Shown: positions 48,413 to 58,323 of the stretch, piece by piece
Layout: each line of letters starts with the position of its first letter
How positions within the stretch are numbered: the first letter of the stretch is position 1
Program-made: the position numbers and the translations under genes
Source of the DNA: Liolophura sinensis
Taxonomy: Eukaryota; Mollusca; Polyplacophora; Chitonida; Chitonidae
DNA length: 64,000 bases
Assembly: GCF_032854445.1 (NCBI RefSeq)
Contig: NC_088301.1
Coordinates: 16,361,518-16,425,517 of the forward strand
Direction: 5' to 3'
Notes under the pieces: generated by a model
The model's database searches: none
Told to the model about the DNA's origin: nothing
The model's input: the letters and a program-made list of their open reading frames with translations, nothing else

Positions 48413-51041
48413 GGGGGGGCTATATCACGACTAATACATGGAAGCTGATTAAGTCTTAACGATGTGTAAGCATTCTGGAAGAGACTTCTTTTTGGGGCAA
48501 TTGTGGATTGAAAAAGTGGCATGGTACATTTTTTCGAGGGGGAGGGTATGTACAAAAGAAATGCGCAGTTTGTGTGTGTGTGGGGGGGGGGGGGGGCAAA
48601 AGGGATTTGGGGGTGCGGGGGCTATTGCGAATCGAAAAAGAAGCATGGTTACCTTTTCAGGGGTAAAAACAAAAGAAATGCGCAGTCTGTGGGGGGCTTT
48701 ATTACAGCTAATATACAGGTGATTCCCTCTCAATAACGCGCAAACCTTCATCAAAATGGACATTTGGGGGCAACTGTGGATCGAAAAGGGGGCATTAAAT
48801 TGGATGGGGGGAAAGTGTATATACAAAAGAAATGCCCAATCTGGGGGGGGGGGGGGAATATCACTACTAATATATAGGTGATTCCATTTCACCCACGTGC
48901 AAACATTCTTGAAAGGGGTTGGGGGAGGGGGTGGATTGGAAAGGGGGCGTGGTTGATTTCTCAGGGAGAACATACAAAAGAAATGCTCAATCTGCGTGGG
49001 GCTATATCACGACTAATATATACCAGGTGATTCCGTCACAATGACATGCACACATTCTTCAAAAGGGTTCTTTTGAGACGGGGGGGGGGGGGGGGGGGTA
49101 TTGTGGATCAAAAAGGGGGCATGGTTACTTATTCGAGGGCATATACAAAAGAAATGCGCAATCTGTGTTGGGCTATATCACAACTATTATATAGTAAGTG
49201 ATTCCGTCTCGATGACATGCCCAGATATTTGCTCTTACATGTACAGCAAGTTAACGGGAAATGCCTCAAGTTTTTCACCAACATCCTGACTGACGGCAAG
49301 AGCTGTCTGCAAATACAGTGTACAAACAGAGATTTTTAATTTGTGCCCACGAGTGCTTTTCAGAGTTAATTCTTTGTATGGAAAGAAGACACACGCTAAT
49401 ACTAGCTAAAGATATTTTGACGCACAATGAACATTTCTTATGCTCTGGTACTTGAGCTTCGTGGTATGCTACACCACGTAAACGCATTGGTTTCGATACC
49501 GCAATTGTTATACATTAAATCTATATAAAACAACTCCAGCCAGGCTCTCCCATTTCGTTAGACCACACTCAGAAGGGGAGATGCAGAAATCTCTAAATGG
49601 TTGGCACCTCTTAAATGGTTGGCATCTCCAAAATGATTGTGATTTCTATTGTACAAAAAATGGAACGAACATGAGGCATGTAGGCCTACTTACATCTACT
49701 GTGCTTATGATGGAGTTTTGCTTTCCCTATTCAGCCACTTCAGTCCAGTCACAATGAGCACTGTACGTGTAGTACCGATGGCCATATCTGCCTTCATCGA
49801 ACATTCTATGCAGATATTGGAAATGATGCAGGTCAGGTGTTAACTGCAGAAGTTGTATCCACTCCAGAAAAACAGCTGGATCTGCGTAGTTAATGTATAC
49901 GAACACAGCTATGTGAAATCGCTGTTAATTTTTCAGCCCTTTCATCCAGAATAGCCTTCTGACATGTCAGATAGCAGGTTGTATAAGTGCTAAGTAGGCC
50001 CTTCTACGCAAACCCTACTGTTTTTGTGTGTATGGGTATATACCTGTATATCCGCATGCGTTATACCTGAGGCTAACTTTGTGTTTGCAACAAAAGACTG
50101 TTTATGCAATTTTGTACTTGTGTTTGTCGCCCAATGCAATAACCTGATTCCGCACAAGCCTTTCTGGTATATCAATATGCCACCAGCCCACACCATGACA
50201 GCATTTATTGACTGGCATGTATTGTGAGTTAGCAACGGAGTACTATTTCGCAAGTAATGCTAGTTCAACGTTATATTAGTCGTGTTATAGCACCTCTAAG
50301 CGGGTTTTAATCCACATACATTGTATCTCGAGTAGATTTGGGGTGCTATTTCAAGACTAATATATAACAGTGTAAATGCTCATTTTTCCTTGGGCCAGAG
50401 GGAAGGTGTGTGAAGTCTTCGCCATACACACAAGTTGGCCATTCATGTGCGCACACGGGTTTCCTCCTGTTCCTTAGGACACCATACAATATACAATACC
50501 AGGCAGAAGTAGTTGATAAAAAACAATGGTGGGGTCCTATAACACGATATTGCCAAGATTTGTATTCAGTTCAGCAAGTACCGTAACATCTCACCTTTTA
50601 GCTGTGTTAGTTTGCAAGAACACCCCAACCCTGTCTCGTTCACATCTGCGTGAACTCACCTGACTCATGAAATGCCGACTAGGCTAATTTACCTGCCTCA
50701 ACGTTTGATATGTTTGATCACTGAACTGAAATATCAGTACATTCCACAAAGCACTTAGAACCCTTGTTTTACTGATTTTGAATATTTTTTTACAACAATA
50801 CTACAGTTCCCTCTATTCGTAAAACTGTTCCATTTTACAAATGCTGTCACATTCAACATTTAAAGTGAAACCCCATGCTGTCCATTTGACAGGACACATA
50901 CACGATTTAGATGACAAGCTCACCCTTTGCGTCGCAATCCACACAATATTTGTTGTCTTCGTCTTTGAGTAAAGCTGAAAGAATAGCCTGGGCTTTCTCC
51001 TGTGCGGCCTTAAACCGTTCCTTCTCTGCTCTTGTTGACAT
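33964..51041 (-). CDS. SMAP1/2: Stromal membrane-associated protein, ArfGAP
   Basis: Stimulates GTP hydrolysis on Arf proteins in clathrin-coated endocytic or endosomal transport. Exons on the minus strand: 51041-50924, 46544-46411, 45902-45817, 45165-45075, 40576-40508, 39743-39602, 39045-38779, 38302-38055, 37537-37466, 35780-35637, 34101-33964. They join in frame to 502 aa; human SMAP1/2 are about 467/429. Residues 33-56 hold the CX2CX16CX2C ArfGAP zinc finger (CVDC...CIRC), followed by [11 protein letters not shown] with the catalytic arginine at 61, the position known in human SMAP1. Exon 4 ends the conserved domain ([12 protein letters not shown]). Residues 210-214 are LLGLD, a clathrin box, split between exons 6 and 7. 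Then come a T/Q-rich linker, the conserved [11 protein letters not shown], a Met/Gly/Gln repeat (303-385) and a Met/Gln/Asn-rich tail ending LSNNLWQ. One gene seems to stand for the vertebrate SMAP1/SMAP2 pair. Frame intact. Confidence 0.96.
35861..35950 (+). repeat. 27 bp tandem repeat, 3.3 copies
   Basis: Unit ACAGTAGAGTACCAAAACAC plus TATACAA/TATACAT in SMAP intron 9, about 80 bp from the exon 10 acceptor. Confidence 0.9.
36027..36060 (+). repeat. Short stem-loop
   Basis: AAAAAGGTTTTT, a short AT loop, then AAAAACCTTTTT form a 12 bp stem in SMAP intron 9. No known role. Confidence 0.5.
38055..38302 (-). repeat. SMAP exon 8: tandem GQQxGMM codon repeat
   Basis: From about 38240 down to 38062 the exon is a 21 bp tandem array encoding eight to nine units of the form GQQ(A/P/T)GMM or GHQQG(M/L)M. 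The surrounding SMAP tail is generally Met/Gly/Gln-rich, but here it is a near-perfect array. Confidence 0.92.
39046..39288 (-). repeat. Minisatellite abutting SMAP exon 7 acceptor
   Basis: On the minus strand, units of about 20-35 bp each contain GTTCCCTCTG followed by TTGTA, CTCTA or similar and often AATATGTGACTTT. About eight units run up to the genuine acceptor GTTCCCTCTGTTGTAG at 39046. Confidence 0.88.
40073..40297 (-). mobile_element. SINE family B, partial
   Basis: Reverse copy with CACCCAGTCACATTGTACTG, GGGTCAACCAGTG and CACTCAGTGCAGAGCACC. SMAP intron 5. Confidence 0.65.
41360..41493 (-). mobile_element. SINE family A, 5'-truncated, perfect TSD
   Basis: Reverse copy with tail and part of the body, flanked by the perfect 13 bp duplication CTCTGCTCATACA (41347-41359 and 41494-41506). 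SMAP intron 4. Confidence 0.92.
42089..42316 (+). repeat. 79 bp tandem repeat, 2.9 copies
   Basis: Units at 42089, 42168 and 42247 start TTTTTCACAGAGAAAAGACA and contain CATTTTTGGTC. SMAP intron 4. Confidence 0.9.
42956..43027 (-). other. Candidate SMAP cassette exon
   Basis: Minus strand: acceptor TTTATTTTGCCAG, a 72 nt open stretch, donor GAG/GTGAAA. Phase 0 at both ends, so it could insert 24 residues ([20 protein letters not shown] then AEDE) between exons 4 and 5, where vertebrate SMAP1 also has isoform variation as I recall. The residues match nothing I know, so chance is possible. Confidence 0.25.
43770..43980 (+). repeat. About 90 bp tandem repeat rich in ACATGT
   Basis: Two units (43770-43858, 43859-43956) and the start of a third share CATCCTGATGRAG, ACATGTACATGT, GATCARCTAT and AGTGATATCA. 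SMAP intron 4. Confidence 0.8.
44260..44506 (+). repeat. MITE with perfect 25 bp TIRs
   Basis: Left end AAGTCAGAAATGGCTTTGTG (continuing GAATC) is the exact complement of the right end at 44482-44506. The 247 bp are non-coding. SMAP intron 4. Confidence 0.88.
46288..46361 (-). repeat. MITE family C, copy 9 (fragment)
   Basis: CAACCCAACCAATGTAG...GGAAAGGTTGAGGAATTAGG matches one third of the family C element, reverse orientation. SMAP intron 2, about 50 nt beyond the exon 2 donor. Confidence 0.6.
47436..47604 (+). mobile_element. SINE family A, 5'-truncated
   Basis: From the B-box end (GAGTTCAAATCCAGC) through CACCATAATACTGGC to the tail AATCAAATAAATACACAAAT. SMAP intron 1. Confidence 0.85.
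47855..48060 (-). mobile_element. SINE family B, diverged fragment
   Basis: Reverse copy with AAGTCACATTATACTAACAG and CCAACAAGTCCTATTCCC corresponding to the family B body. Confidence 0.5.
48180..49235 (+). repeat. Satellite-like array, about 6 units with G-runs
   Basis: Imperfect units of about 150-190 bp each contain ATACAAAAGAAATGCGCA, a G-rich run, CTATATCACGACTAATATA, GGTGATTCC, a CAAACATTCTT block and TTGTGGATCRAAAAGGG. Uninterrupted G runs at 48582-48596, 48843-48856 and 49080-49098. The 174- and 86-codon frames here come from the repeat. SMAP intron 1. Confidence 0.85.
48362..48410 (+). repeat. (TG)n microsatellite
   Basis: About 24 TG dinucleotides inside the satellite-like array. 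Confidence 0.97.
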
Positions 51042-51480
51042 GTTTGTCTTAAAAGTTGGTATTAAAAACGTCTAAACGTGAAAGCACAATTTCTTGCTTA
51101 GTTGTCTTACGAGTCACCGTGCCGCACAACACCAATTATCACTTGACGCGTAGGAACAAATTCTAAACTTCCGCTTCTATAATTCTTTTAGCTAAGAAAC
51201 TAAAAAATTAATTCGATTGATTTTGGTCATATACTGGCAAAGTTCATGTGAAAGCCGTAGGCTGCATCAAATATTTTTGACTAAACTAAGCAGAATTCTT
51301 CACAGAATTTGGAACTACATGGCAAGCGTTCGTACTTCCGACTACTTCTCAAATCCATCCGCAGGTAAATGAAAAGGGGAATTAACTCTGTAGTTCATTG
51401 ATTCCGGATCCTCCCCTTCAATCAGGATACTGTCACATGACGTGACATGCTGTGCAGTCACACAGTATTATGATATGTTT
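51042..51480 (-). promoter_or_regulatory. SMAP promoter and 5' UTR
   Basis: Directly upstream of the SMAP ATG. Minus-strand GCGGAAGT near 51171 and TCGGAAGT near 51336 are ETS-like motifs common in housekeeping promoters. No TATA box is obvious. Transcription start not determinable. Confidence 0.35.
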
Positions 51481-52484
51481 GTATTGTGGGTGTGATTTAA
51501 TGAGGCTACAGCGGGGACTTTTGTCAAAAAATCGATCAGCGCAAACCCAAGCGAATTAGTGCTATTCTTTTAGAATAGTCCAATACAAATTTCAGAGCCT
51601 GGAGCGGTGTTAGGCCTATACCGTTCAAGTCATTTGAACCCGTAATGCCAGTCGCATTATTTAATAGGCCTATAACTTTTATAAACTTTACAATCATATC
51701 AGATTTGAACCTGATATTTACTAAAAGGCAATCATCTGAGCTAATGGCAAATACAGTTGGAAATTAGGTCATATTATATAGAGATATATATACATCGAAT
51801 ATGGATTTTTTTTTCAGTGCTGCCAAAATTCTGAGATATCTAGCCTCACGAGGATCGAATGTGTTATCAAAAATGTCTAAAATTATTTAATTCTTAAGAA
51901 GTCATTTTCAAGGCTTTGAAAATACTTTTTTTTTTTTTGACACTTTGAAATTGATTTTAGGCCGGCTTATGAAAGTCTTGAAAATGACGTTTAAAAGCTT
52001 TAAAACTGATCTCCACCTATTTTGCAACCTTTTTCAAACATCTGAAAAAGTTCGTAAGGCAGTATATAGAAATATGGATAGGTGTAAATAGTCTGAGCAA
52101 AACCATACTATGCGGACTATATGGCCTATAAGCCGAGGCCTACAAGTGCGTAAATGTTTAGCCCTATAGGTAATATATTGGCGCATATGTGCATATGTAA
52201 ATGTGTTTATTAGGCCTGGCTCAGTTGTAAATGTTGGGGCAGGTATTAGTAGTGTTGAAAGTAGAATATTACATTTGTTTACCAGCCTTTTGTGAAAGTA
52301 AAGATATGAGGATGTTGTTCATTAGATGGTCTAACCATGTGAGAAGAAAGAAACTCAATATTCCTGCCAGAATTACATATATATTGGTTAAAATGGGCAG
52401 ACCAGGTGTCCCAAATTTAAGAAGGGTAGCTTGTACCAACGAGACACGTATCGTTTAATTCAGTTTAATTGTCCTGGGTGACTT

Positions 52485-52690
52485 AAAACTTCGCTCATAA
52501 AAGTGCATATTTACAGGCAAATAAATATCGCCAAATATTATTTTCGGTGCTGATCCTTAAAATTTTCCTCTACAATATCGCCCCATGTTCCAAGCAAACC
52601 TCAATACACCTTTCTAATCTTAACAGAAGTCTCAAAATCAGAAAAAATGGACAAGTTCGACATGGATGAAATGTATGGTGATTTAGGATA
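52485..52690 (+). repeat. MITE family G, copy 3
   Basis: GTGACTTAAAACTTCGC to CATGGATGAAATG...GATTTAGG, sharing TTCCAAGCAAACCTCAATACACC and CAAAATCAG blocks with the 15851 copy. Confidence 0.5.
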
Positions 52691-52715
52691 CATTGCTTCT
52701 AAAGTACCGTAACTG

Positions 52716-52747
<32 letters not shown>

Positions 52748-53354
52748 TACGAATAGGTTGACCGTAACGGAAGATCGAATCTTCAACGCTGTCATTATAC
52801 GGTGCGTTTATATACGAGTGATAAGTGCGGTATTTGTGCATGATAAAAGCGTATAGCGATACACAGGTACCGGTACATGAACGTGGTGTCGATATATGCC
52901 TTCACCTAACGAAGATAGATAGGATTTCACAGAGATTCTCAGCAATACGGTACCTATATATTTAACCGCAAGTCTGTATTTTTGCACAATCACGTACAAC
53001 ATCCGTGGACAATAGGCCCATAGACCTAAGCATATAGGCCTATATAGTTGAAGTGATTTTTAATTACACATGCGAGTACATGTATATTATATCGATTTTA
53101 TTGATGGAATAAAGCTGTGGGCCTAATTAATTAAGTTGAATTAACCTAGATATATGACCGACTATTATGGATATAGCTGATACCAAAAATGCATGCAATA
53201 CATATGAATCGGTCACCATCATGGTAACAAGGGGATTTGCGACGAAAGTTATAATTGAATACACAGGCATATTTTATGGAAACCCATGCAACGCACGTGC
53301 ATGTGTATAAAATGTGACATGGATTTGTTTAGTTGATAGCTGATTCTCCCTATA

Positions 53355-53455
53355 GTATAACTCAAGAAAGTTTTACTTATACCACGGCGCCGTCGATGTG
53401 CCATTACTACTCGATTTTTTTATTTCATTGGTATTTTACACCGTAATCAAGAATA
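53355..53455 (-). repeat. SINE family A, fragments
   Basis: Two tail-derived pieces in tandem (ACTCAAGAAAGTTTTACTTA and CATTGGTATTTTACACCG), the first followed by a body scrap. Confidence 0.55.
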
Positions 53456-55532
53456 ACCATAGCTAATATGCATGCATATAGAAAGCAGTCACCACCAAAG
53501 CTCCAAACCATGTATACGTTCTACATGCATATTTGTGCTGGCAGAAAACCTTCATCCATGAAGCTTGCCGTCGAAGACGTTAAAGTCCGCTTAGATACGA
53601 TTGGAGGAACCATTTTTGGAGTACCAGTGTGTATGAGGCCAGTTTTGAAACAAAACCACCTTTAAGCTAAAAAAAAAATGACCACCTGTGAAATAAGTTC
53701 CAATTTTTAAATCAAAACAAACCAATTTTGAAACAATCCTGCTTTTGAAATTAAAATTTACCAGTTTTGAAATCAAACGTGCAGTTTTATGAGTGTCGAT
53801 TTTCTTGTATTTATTTTTTTTTTCTTCAAAATTGATAAATTTTTCAAAAGAACAATAGGTCAACAAGATTATCTTAAATCTGGCCCAAAAACTTTATTTC
53901 ACAAGAGATTTTTATTTAAAACTGACATTTCACTTGAAAAATGGTGGGTTCTTACACTTGTGTAGTTTTACGCTCGACAATATTTGCGTCCTGCTCAATA
54001 CGGATCAAACGGCAATTTAAATTACAAGATGGTAACACCATATATATATGCATATCAGGTAATGTACGTGATTTCAGCATGTTCAGTGTACACTACACTC
54101 ACGGAGCGCTATAGTCTTGTTTAAGTTAAGAAAAATGCCAAACTAATTAAGATTAGGTCGTATAACGATGGAACCAGCGATCTCAGTATCGTATGATCTG
54201 ATTTTAATTAGTCCAAGGTTTGTAAAACTCGGATCCGCGTGGAGTCTCCAGGGTGAAAAGGTGATAGGGCGTCGGTCTGCATATGTTGGCAAGATACAGC
54301 GTATAGGCCTATCTACATGCAGCATGGCGTCCTAAATAAGGCGACAGCACGCAATCCCCACGTATTGAGCTCTCTCGTGAGGGTTGTTTAATAAAAGTTT
54401 AAAAAATATTTTAACATTTCATTAAAATATTTTATAAATAAACAATATACATGCAATGTAACTTTCGGATTCTAAATAATTTCTCTTTTATTTGGACTGT
54501 TGATTAAAACAAAGCGCCTTAAATGATTCCTTCATGCAATGATTTTGGATATTAGCAAGAATTATTACAGGTATGGATGGAAATTTAATGACACAAATCA
54601 AGCTAGTAAAGGCATATATCTGAAAAGCCCTTAAATGACTTGATGAAACAAGACAAAAGTTTAAACCCCAACAATAAACCTTAAACATATATACACATTA
54701 ACATAAATGTTTCGTTTATGAACCCATTTCAGTTACACTCCCAACACAAAACACGCTGTTACACAGAAATTTGTTCCTAGCTGAAAAATTCTAATTACCA
54801 GAGCTTTAAACGAACGTACATTTTTCTTCAGCAGTAACGAGTCATTGGGAACAAATCCATTGCAGACAATACATTTGAGTACACGCTATTAGCATGGATT
54901 ACCTTTCTAATCCTAAATCACAGTCCTGTATATACATAGCGTTTTACTTTAATTCAGTTGACGATAGTTATATAATTGCCTTGTGCGCTCATTGCCAATT
55001 TGTGGACCTCTTACCCATGTTATCAATATATATTCTTCAGATCGGGACTTGACCCATGCATTGTCAAGGAGAAAAGCCCGAAATGTCCCAATTCCCAAAG
55101 TTGGAAAAAGCAATGAAGTTGGAAACTACATGTACATGCATGGAAGACTAATTACTCCTTTTCTAACTTTAATAAACAACATTACTGAAAAGTAATGCGT
55201 GCATTCACGCAGTCGTGTCGTTTGGTATCCAAAAAACATAATTTTATTTTGTCAACAAATGTGGATTTAGAAGTAGTCATTCTATATACGCTCTATGAAA
55301 GTGGCACGTCTCACAAGAAGCTGACCAAGTCTAAGGAAATAAACACTTCAATGTTAAATCTGCCACATCCAAGTAATAACAAATACAATTTTACAAGTTA
55401 CATTTCTATGACATACAAGATCTATCCCCATCGGGTTTCGCAGATAACTTCCTGAAGGAAGTCAATGCTGCCTTTCTTTCTCTCCCATCATAAGGTATGC
55501 CACAGGGCTTCACTCTAGGTCATATACCTTTT

Positions 55533-55632
55533 CTTTTTATTCGTTAATTTGGCTGGTGTTTTACGCCATACTTTAGAATATTTCACTTACAGGACCACAG
55601 CCAACATTATGGTGGGAGGAAACCGGGTAAAC
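55533..55632 (-). mobile_element. SINE family A, 5'-truncated
   Basis: GGCTGGTGTTTTACGCCATA through CATTATGGTGGGAGGAAACC. Confidence 0.8.
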
Positions 55633-55828
55633 TTTTCCTAAAATATATTAACGATATATAGTTTGTTCTCCGCTCTTGGCAGTTCTGTTTTTTACTGACG
55701 ATGTATCAGCTCCAATTCTTTTTCTTCATGTTGATAAACAATAAACCAAAAATTGTACAAGTGAAGTGATATAGTGAAGAGTTCACGATTAAATGATTGT
55801 ACGTAAATAAGCTCTTCTTAAATATTGT

Positions 55829-56184
55829 TTATTTATTTATTTGACTGGAGTTTTATATACTCAAGCATATTTCACTTAAACAACAGGACTAGCATTATGG
55901 TTAGAGGAAATCGGACGCAGCCCTTGGGAAGCCTAGGCTGAACAACTCGTCTCTGGATTGTTGTTTGCTTGCTGGCAATGCTCACAGGCAAGTCCAAACA
56001 TCAAATTTATTGTGAGACAAGATTTCTCTAGTTGGAAACTTTGTGTCTTACAATCCTTCCCACGTACGACTGGAGGGGAAGCCATCATGAGCTGGACTTG
56101 AACTCACATCGATCGCACTGGTGAGAGGCACCTGGGTCATAGTGCTGCCCTAGCACACTAACCACTTTGCCCTGGAGGCCCCCA
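55829..56184 (-). mobile_element. SINE family A, full length with insertion
   Basis: Tail and 3' body at 55829-55930, about 120 bp of foreign sequence, then the 5' body and tRNA-like head (TTGAACTCACATCGATCGCA; CTAGCACACTAACC) to 56184. Confidence 0.8.
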
Positions 56185-56929
56185 AATTTCCATTTAAGGA
56201 GGTATCTCCAAATACTACGGACACAACTGACCAAGGTACTCTTGGTGAACATCTCGCTGAGCGGCTGCTTGGTATATGTTGCCAGCAGATATTAATTTCG
56301 ACCCAGGAGAGAACCAGCGTGCATATTTCTCCAATTGTGGACGACTGTAAAAGTGGTCGATTTGCTACATACATTGCGGTACACGAATAGAGTAATTTTT
56401 TTTTTTTTTTTTTTTGTGACTGATTAGGTTTGACAAACTGACACAACAGCACTGACGTTTATGGGTGGAGGAATCCAGAGCGACTCAAGTACACCACCTC
56501 CTTTTAAACAGTCCTTGACAAACCTCCTGACTCAAAGACACTGCCACACGACATGCAGAAAGAACTAGATTCAAGTCTTTGACCATATTACACATGCACA
56601 GCTTAATGAGTAAGCATTTGTTTTCACTTTTGTCACAACTGTTCCCAGTTAGTCAGCATATCTCTCCAGATATCTCCACTCATGAATGCATGCTCACGAC
56701 CATGTACTTCCAATAATGGTTTCATCCAATACTTCACTCACACTGCATGACTACTGGGTGCTAGTTAAAATAATTACTCAACTCAAAAAGATCACACAAC
56801 AAGGTCAAATGACAGAGCAGTTGTATATATCAATGAAAAATGTTCGCAGATGAATGTACAAACATTATCTAGATCTTCAGTCCAGGCAGAAATGCCAAGT
56901 GCAAAAGACGCAAACTTCACCCCACCCCA

Positions 56930-57090
56930 AAGAGCATTAGTGGCAAGTATATTAATGGTGCGGAAATTTGCATTTTTCCAGCAGGATATGATCCTACCTT
57001 CCAAACAAATTACAAAACTTTTCTAAGATCAACAAAACTCTCAGGATAGGGACAAATGAGCAACTTTGCCATGGATGAAATTTAAATAAA
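56930..57090 (+). repeat. MITE family G, copy 4 (right part)
   Basis: ATCCTACCTTCCAAACAAAT, AAACTCTCAGGATAGGG and CATGGATGAAATTTAAAT match the right half of the other copies. Confidence 0.5.
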
Positions 57091-57143
57091 ATCCAGGTGC
57101 TGCAAGACCAGCAGACAAAGGCATGGTTATGGGCCATTATTTA

Positions 57144-57285
57144 TTTATTGATCTGATTGGTGTTTTACGCGTTACTCAAGAGTATATCGCATATACAACG
57201 GCAGCCAGCATTATAGTGGGAGGAAACTGAGCAGAGCCTGGAGGAAACCCACGACCATGCGCAGGTTGCTGCCAGACCTTTCCAC
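57144..57285 (-). mobile_element. SINE family A, 5'-truncated with TSD
   Basis: Tail to body; flanked by GGCCATTATTTA (57132-57143 and 57286-57297). Confidence 0.85.
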
Positions 57286-57536
57286 GGCCATTATTTACTA
57301 ATCTTTTCAATCGCTTCAGAAGACACTACATGTATACACACCCATGTTTTACTTTTGATTACCATATTTTTTTCTAATTAATGGGATATCTGGTCTGTTC
57401 CTTTTAGCCAATGTACATGTAAACTGTAACATGAATATATGGTTTCTCTTTTCTTACATAGTTAATCCATCTAATGAACAACATATACTTATCTTTTATG
57501 CTTTTCCCCAAAACTAAGAGAGATATGCCAATGTTT

Positions 57537-57612
57537 GCTTGGTCACAACATTGCTTGGTCACAATATTGTTTGGTCAGAGTATTGTTTGGTTACAATATT
57601 ACTTGGCAACAT
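57537..57612 (+). repeat. 16 bp tandem repeat, about 4.5 copies
   Basis: Unit GCTTGGTCACAATATT. Confidence 0.85.
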
Positions 57613-58090
57613 AAGTTCTGGGTAAATTGTATTACAAGTTTCAGTTGATAAAAATAACAAATTTAACATCTGTAGTTTTAAGTCTCAGACTGCTTTTGTT
57701 ACCTGTACAACAAATATGTCCCAAAAATTGCAGTATTTAAGCAATGCCTCAGAAAGTAATGGTGTCAATGTTGTCAGAATTGCATTGGTCTACCTTCATT
57801 TCACTGTTACGCTGTGGCAATCTGAATATAACATGTAATTCTGAAGTCAGGTGGATCAACAAAAAATGCCTATACCACCCACACTGTCTAGCGCTGGGAT
57901 GCTTTCCAAACTCTTGCATTCACACACTCAACACCCAAATCTATGAATACAATATGTATATTGGGGTCATATACCACCAAAAATGTGAAAACAGGTACAT
58001 CGGACAGCATGGTGGGCCCTTTAAAAATGAAGAAATCACTCTTATTTCACCACTTTGGCAGCGTTAATTTGTGACAATACGGTTCTCCAG

Positions 58091-58281
58091 CCCTCTACAA
58101 AGGGAAGCAAATCTTGTAACTGATAAAACAGCAGTGCCCTCTACCTACTTAAATAAAAATACCACTGATTTCAATACCAACACCAGTAATCATGAATAAT
58201 CAAAGCTGACATTGTTTTTCTAACAGGTAGAGGGCACTGCTGTTTTATGAGTTACAAGATTTGCTTCTCTTTGTACAAGGC
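58091..58281. repeat. Inverted repeat after the MRGBP stop codon
   Basis: 58091-58149 and the reverse complement of 58222-58280 agree at about 52 of 58 positions, sharing AAGCAAATCTTGTAACT, ATAAAACAGCAGTGCCCTCT and ACCT. The spacer is 72 bp. It starts about 43 nt after the stop, so an RNA reading through would form a long hairpin in the 3' UTR. Confidence 0.88.
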
Positions 58282-58323
58282 TGTTGAACCCATTAAAACT
58301 CAGTCCCCAACAAAACTGTGGTG

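Larger units (their letters stand above)
51481..58080. other. Intergenic region upstream of SMAP
   Basis: No conserved exon recognised on either strand in about 6.6 kb. Contains a (TATG)n run (about 52714-52748), loosely periodic TTTTGAAA-rich sequence near 53640-53800, family G copies (52485-52690, 56930-57090), SINE family A pieces (53355-53455, 55533-55632, 55829-56184, 57144-57285) and a 16 bp tandem array (57537-57612). The rest is AT-rich and unassigned. Confidence 0.6.

Noticed and set aside
48449-48973. 174-residue proline-rich open frame on the minus strand
   Set aside because: Reads through C-runs of the satellite-like array; no codon structure or homology.
57744-58067. 107-residue plus-strand frame
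   Set aside because: No recognisable family or composition bias; antisense to the MRGBP 3' flank.
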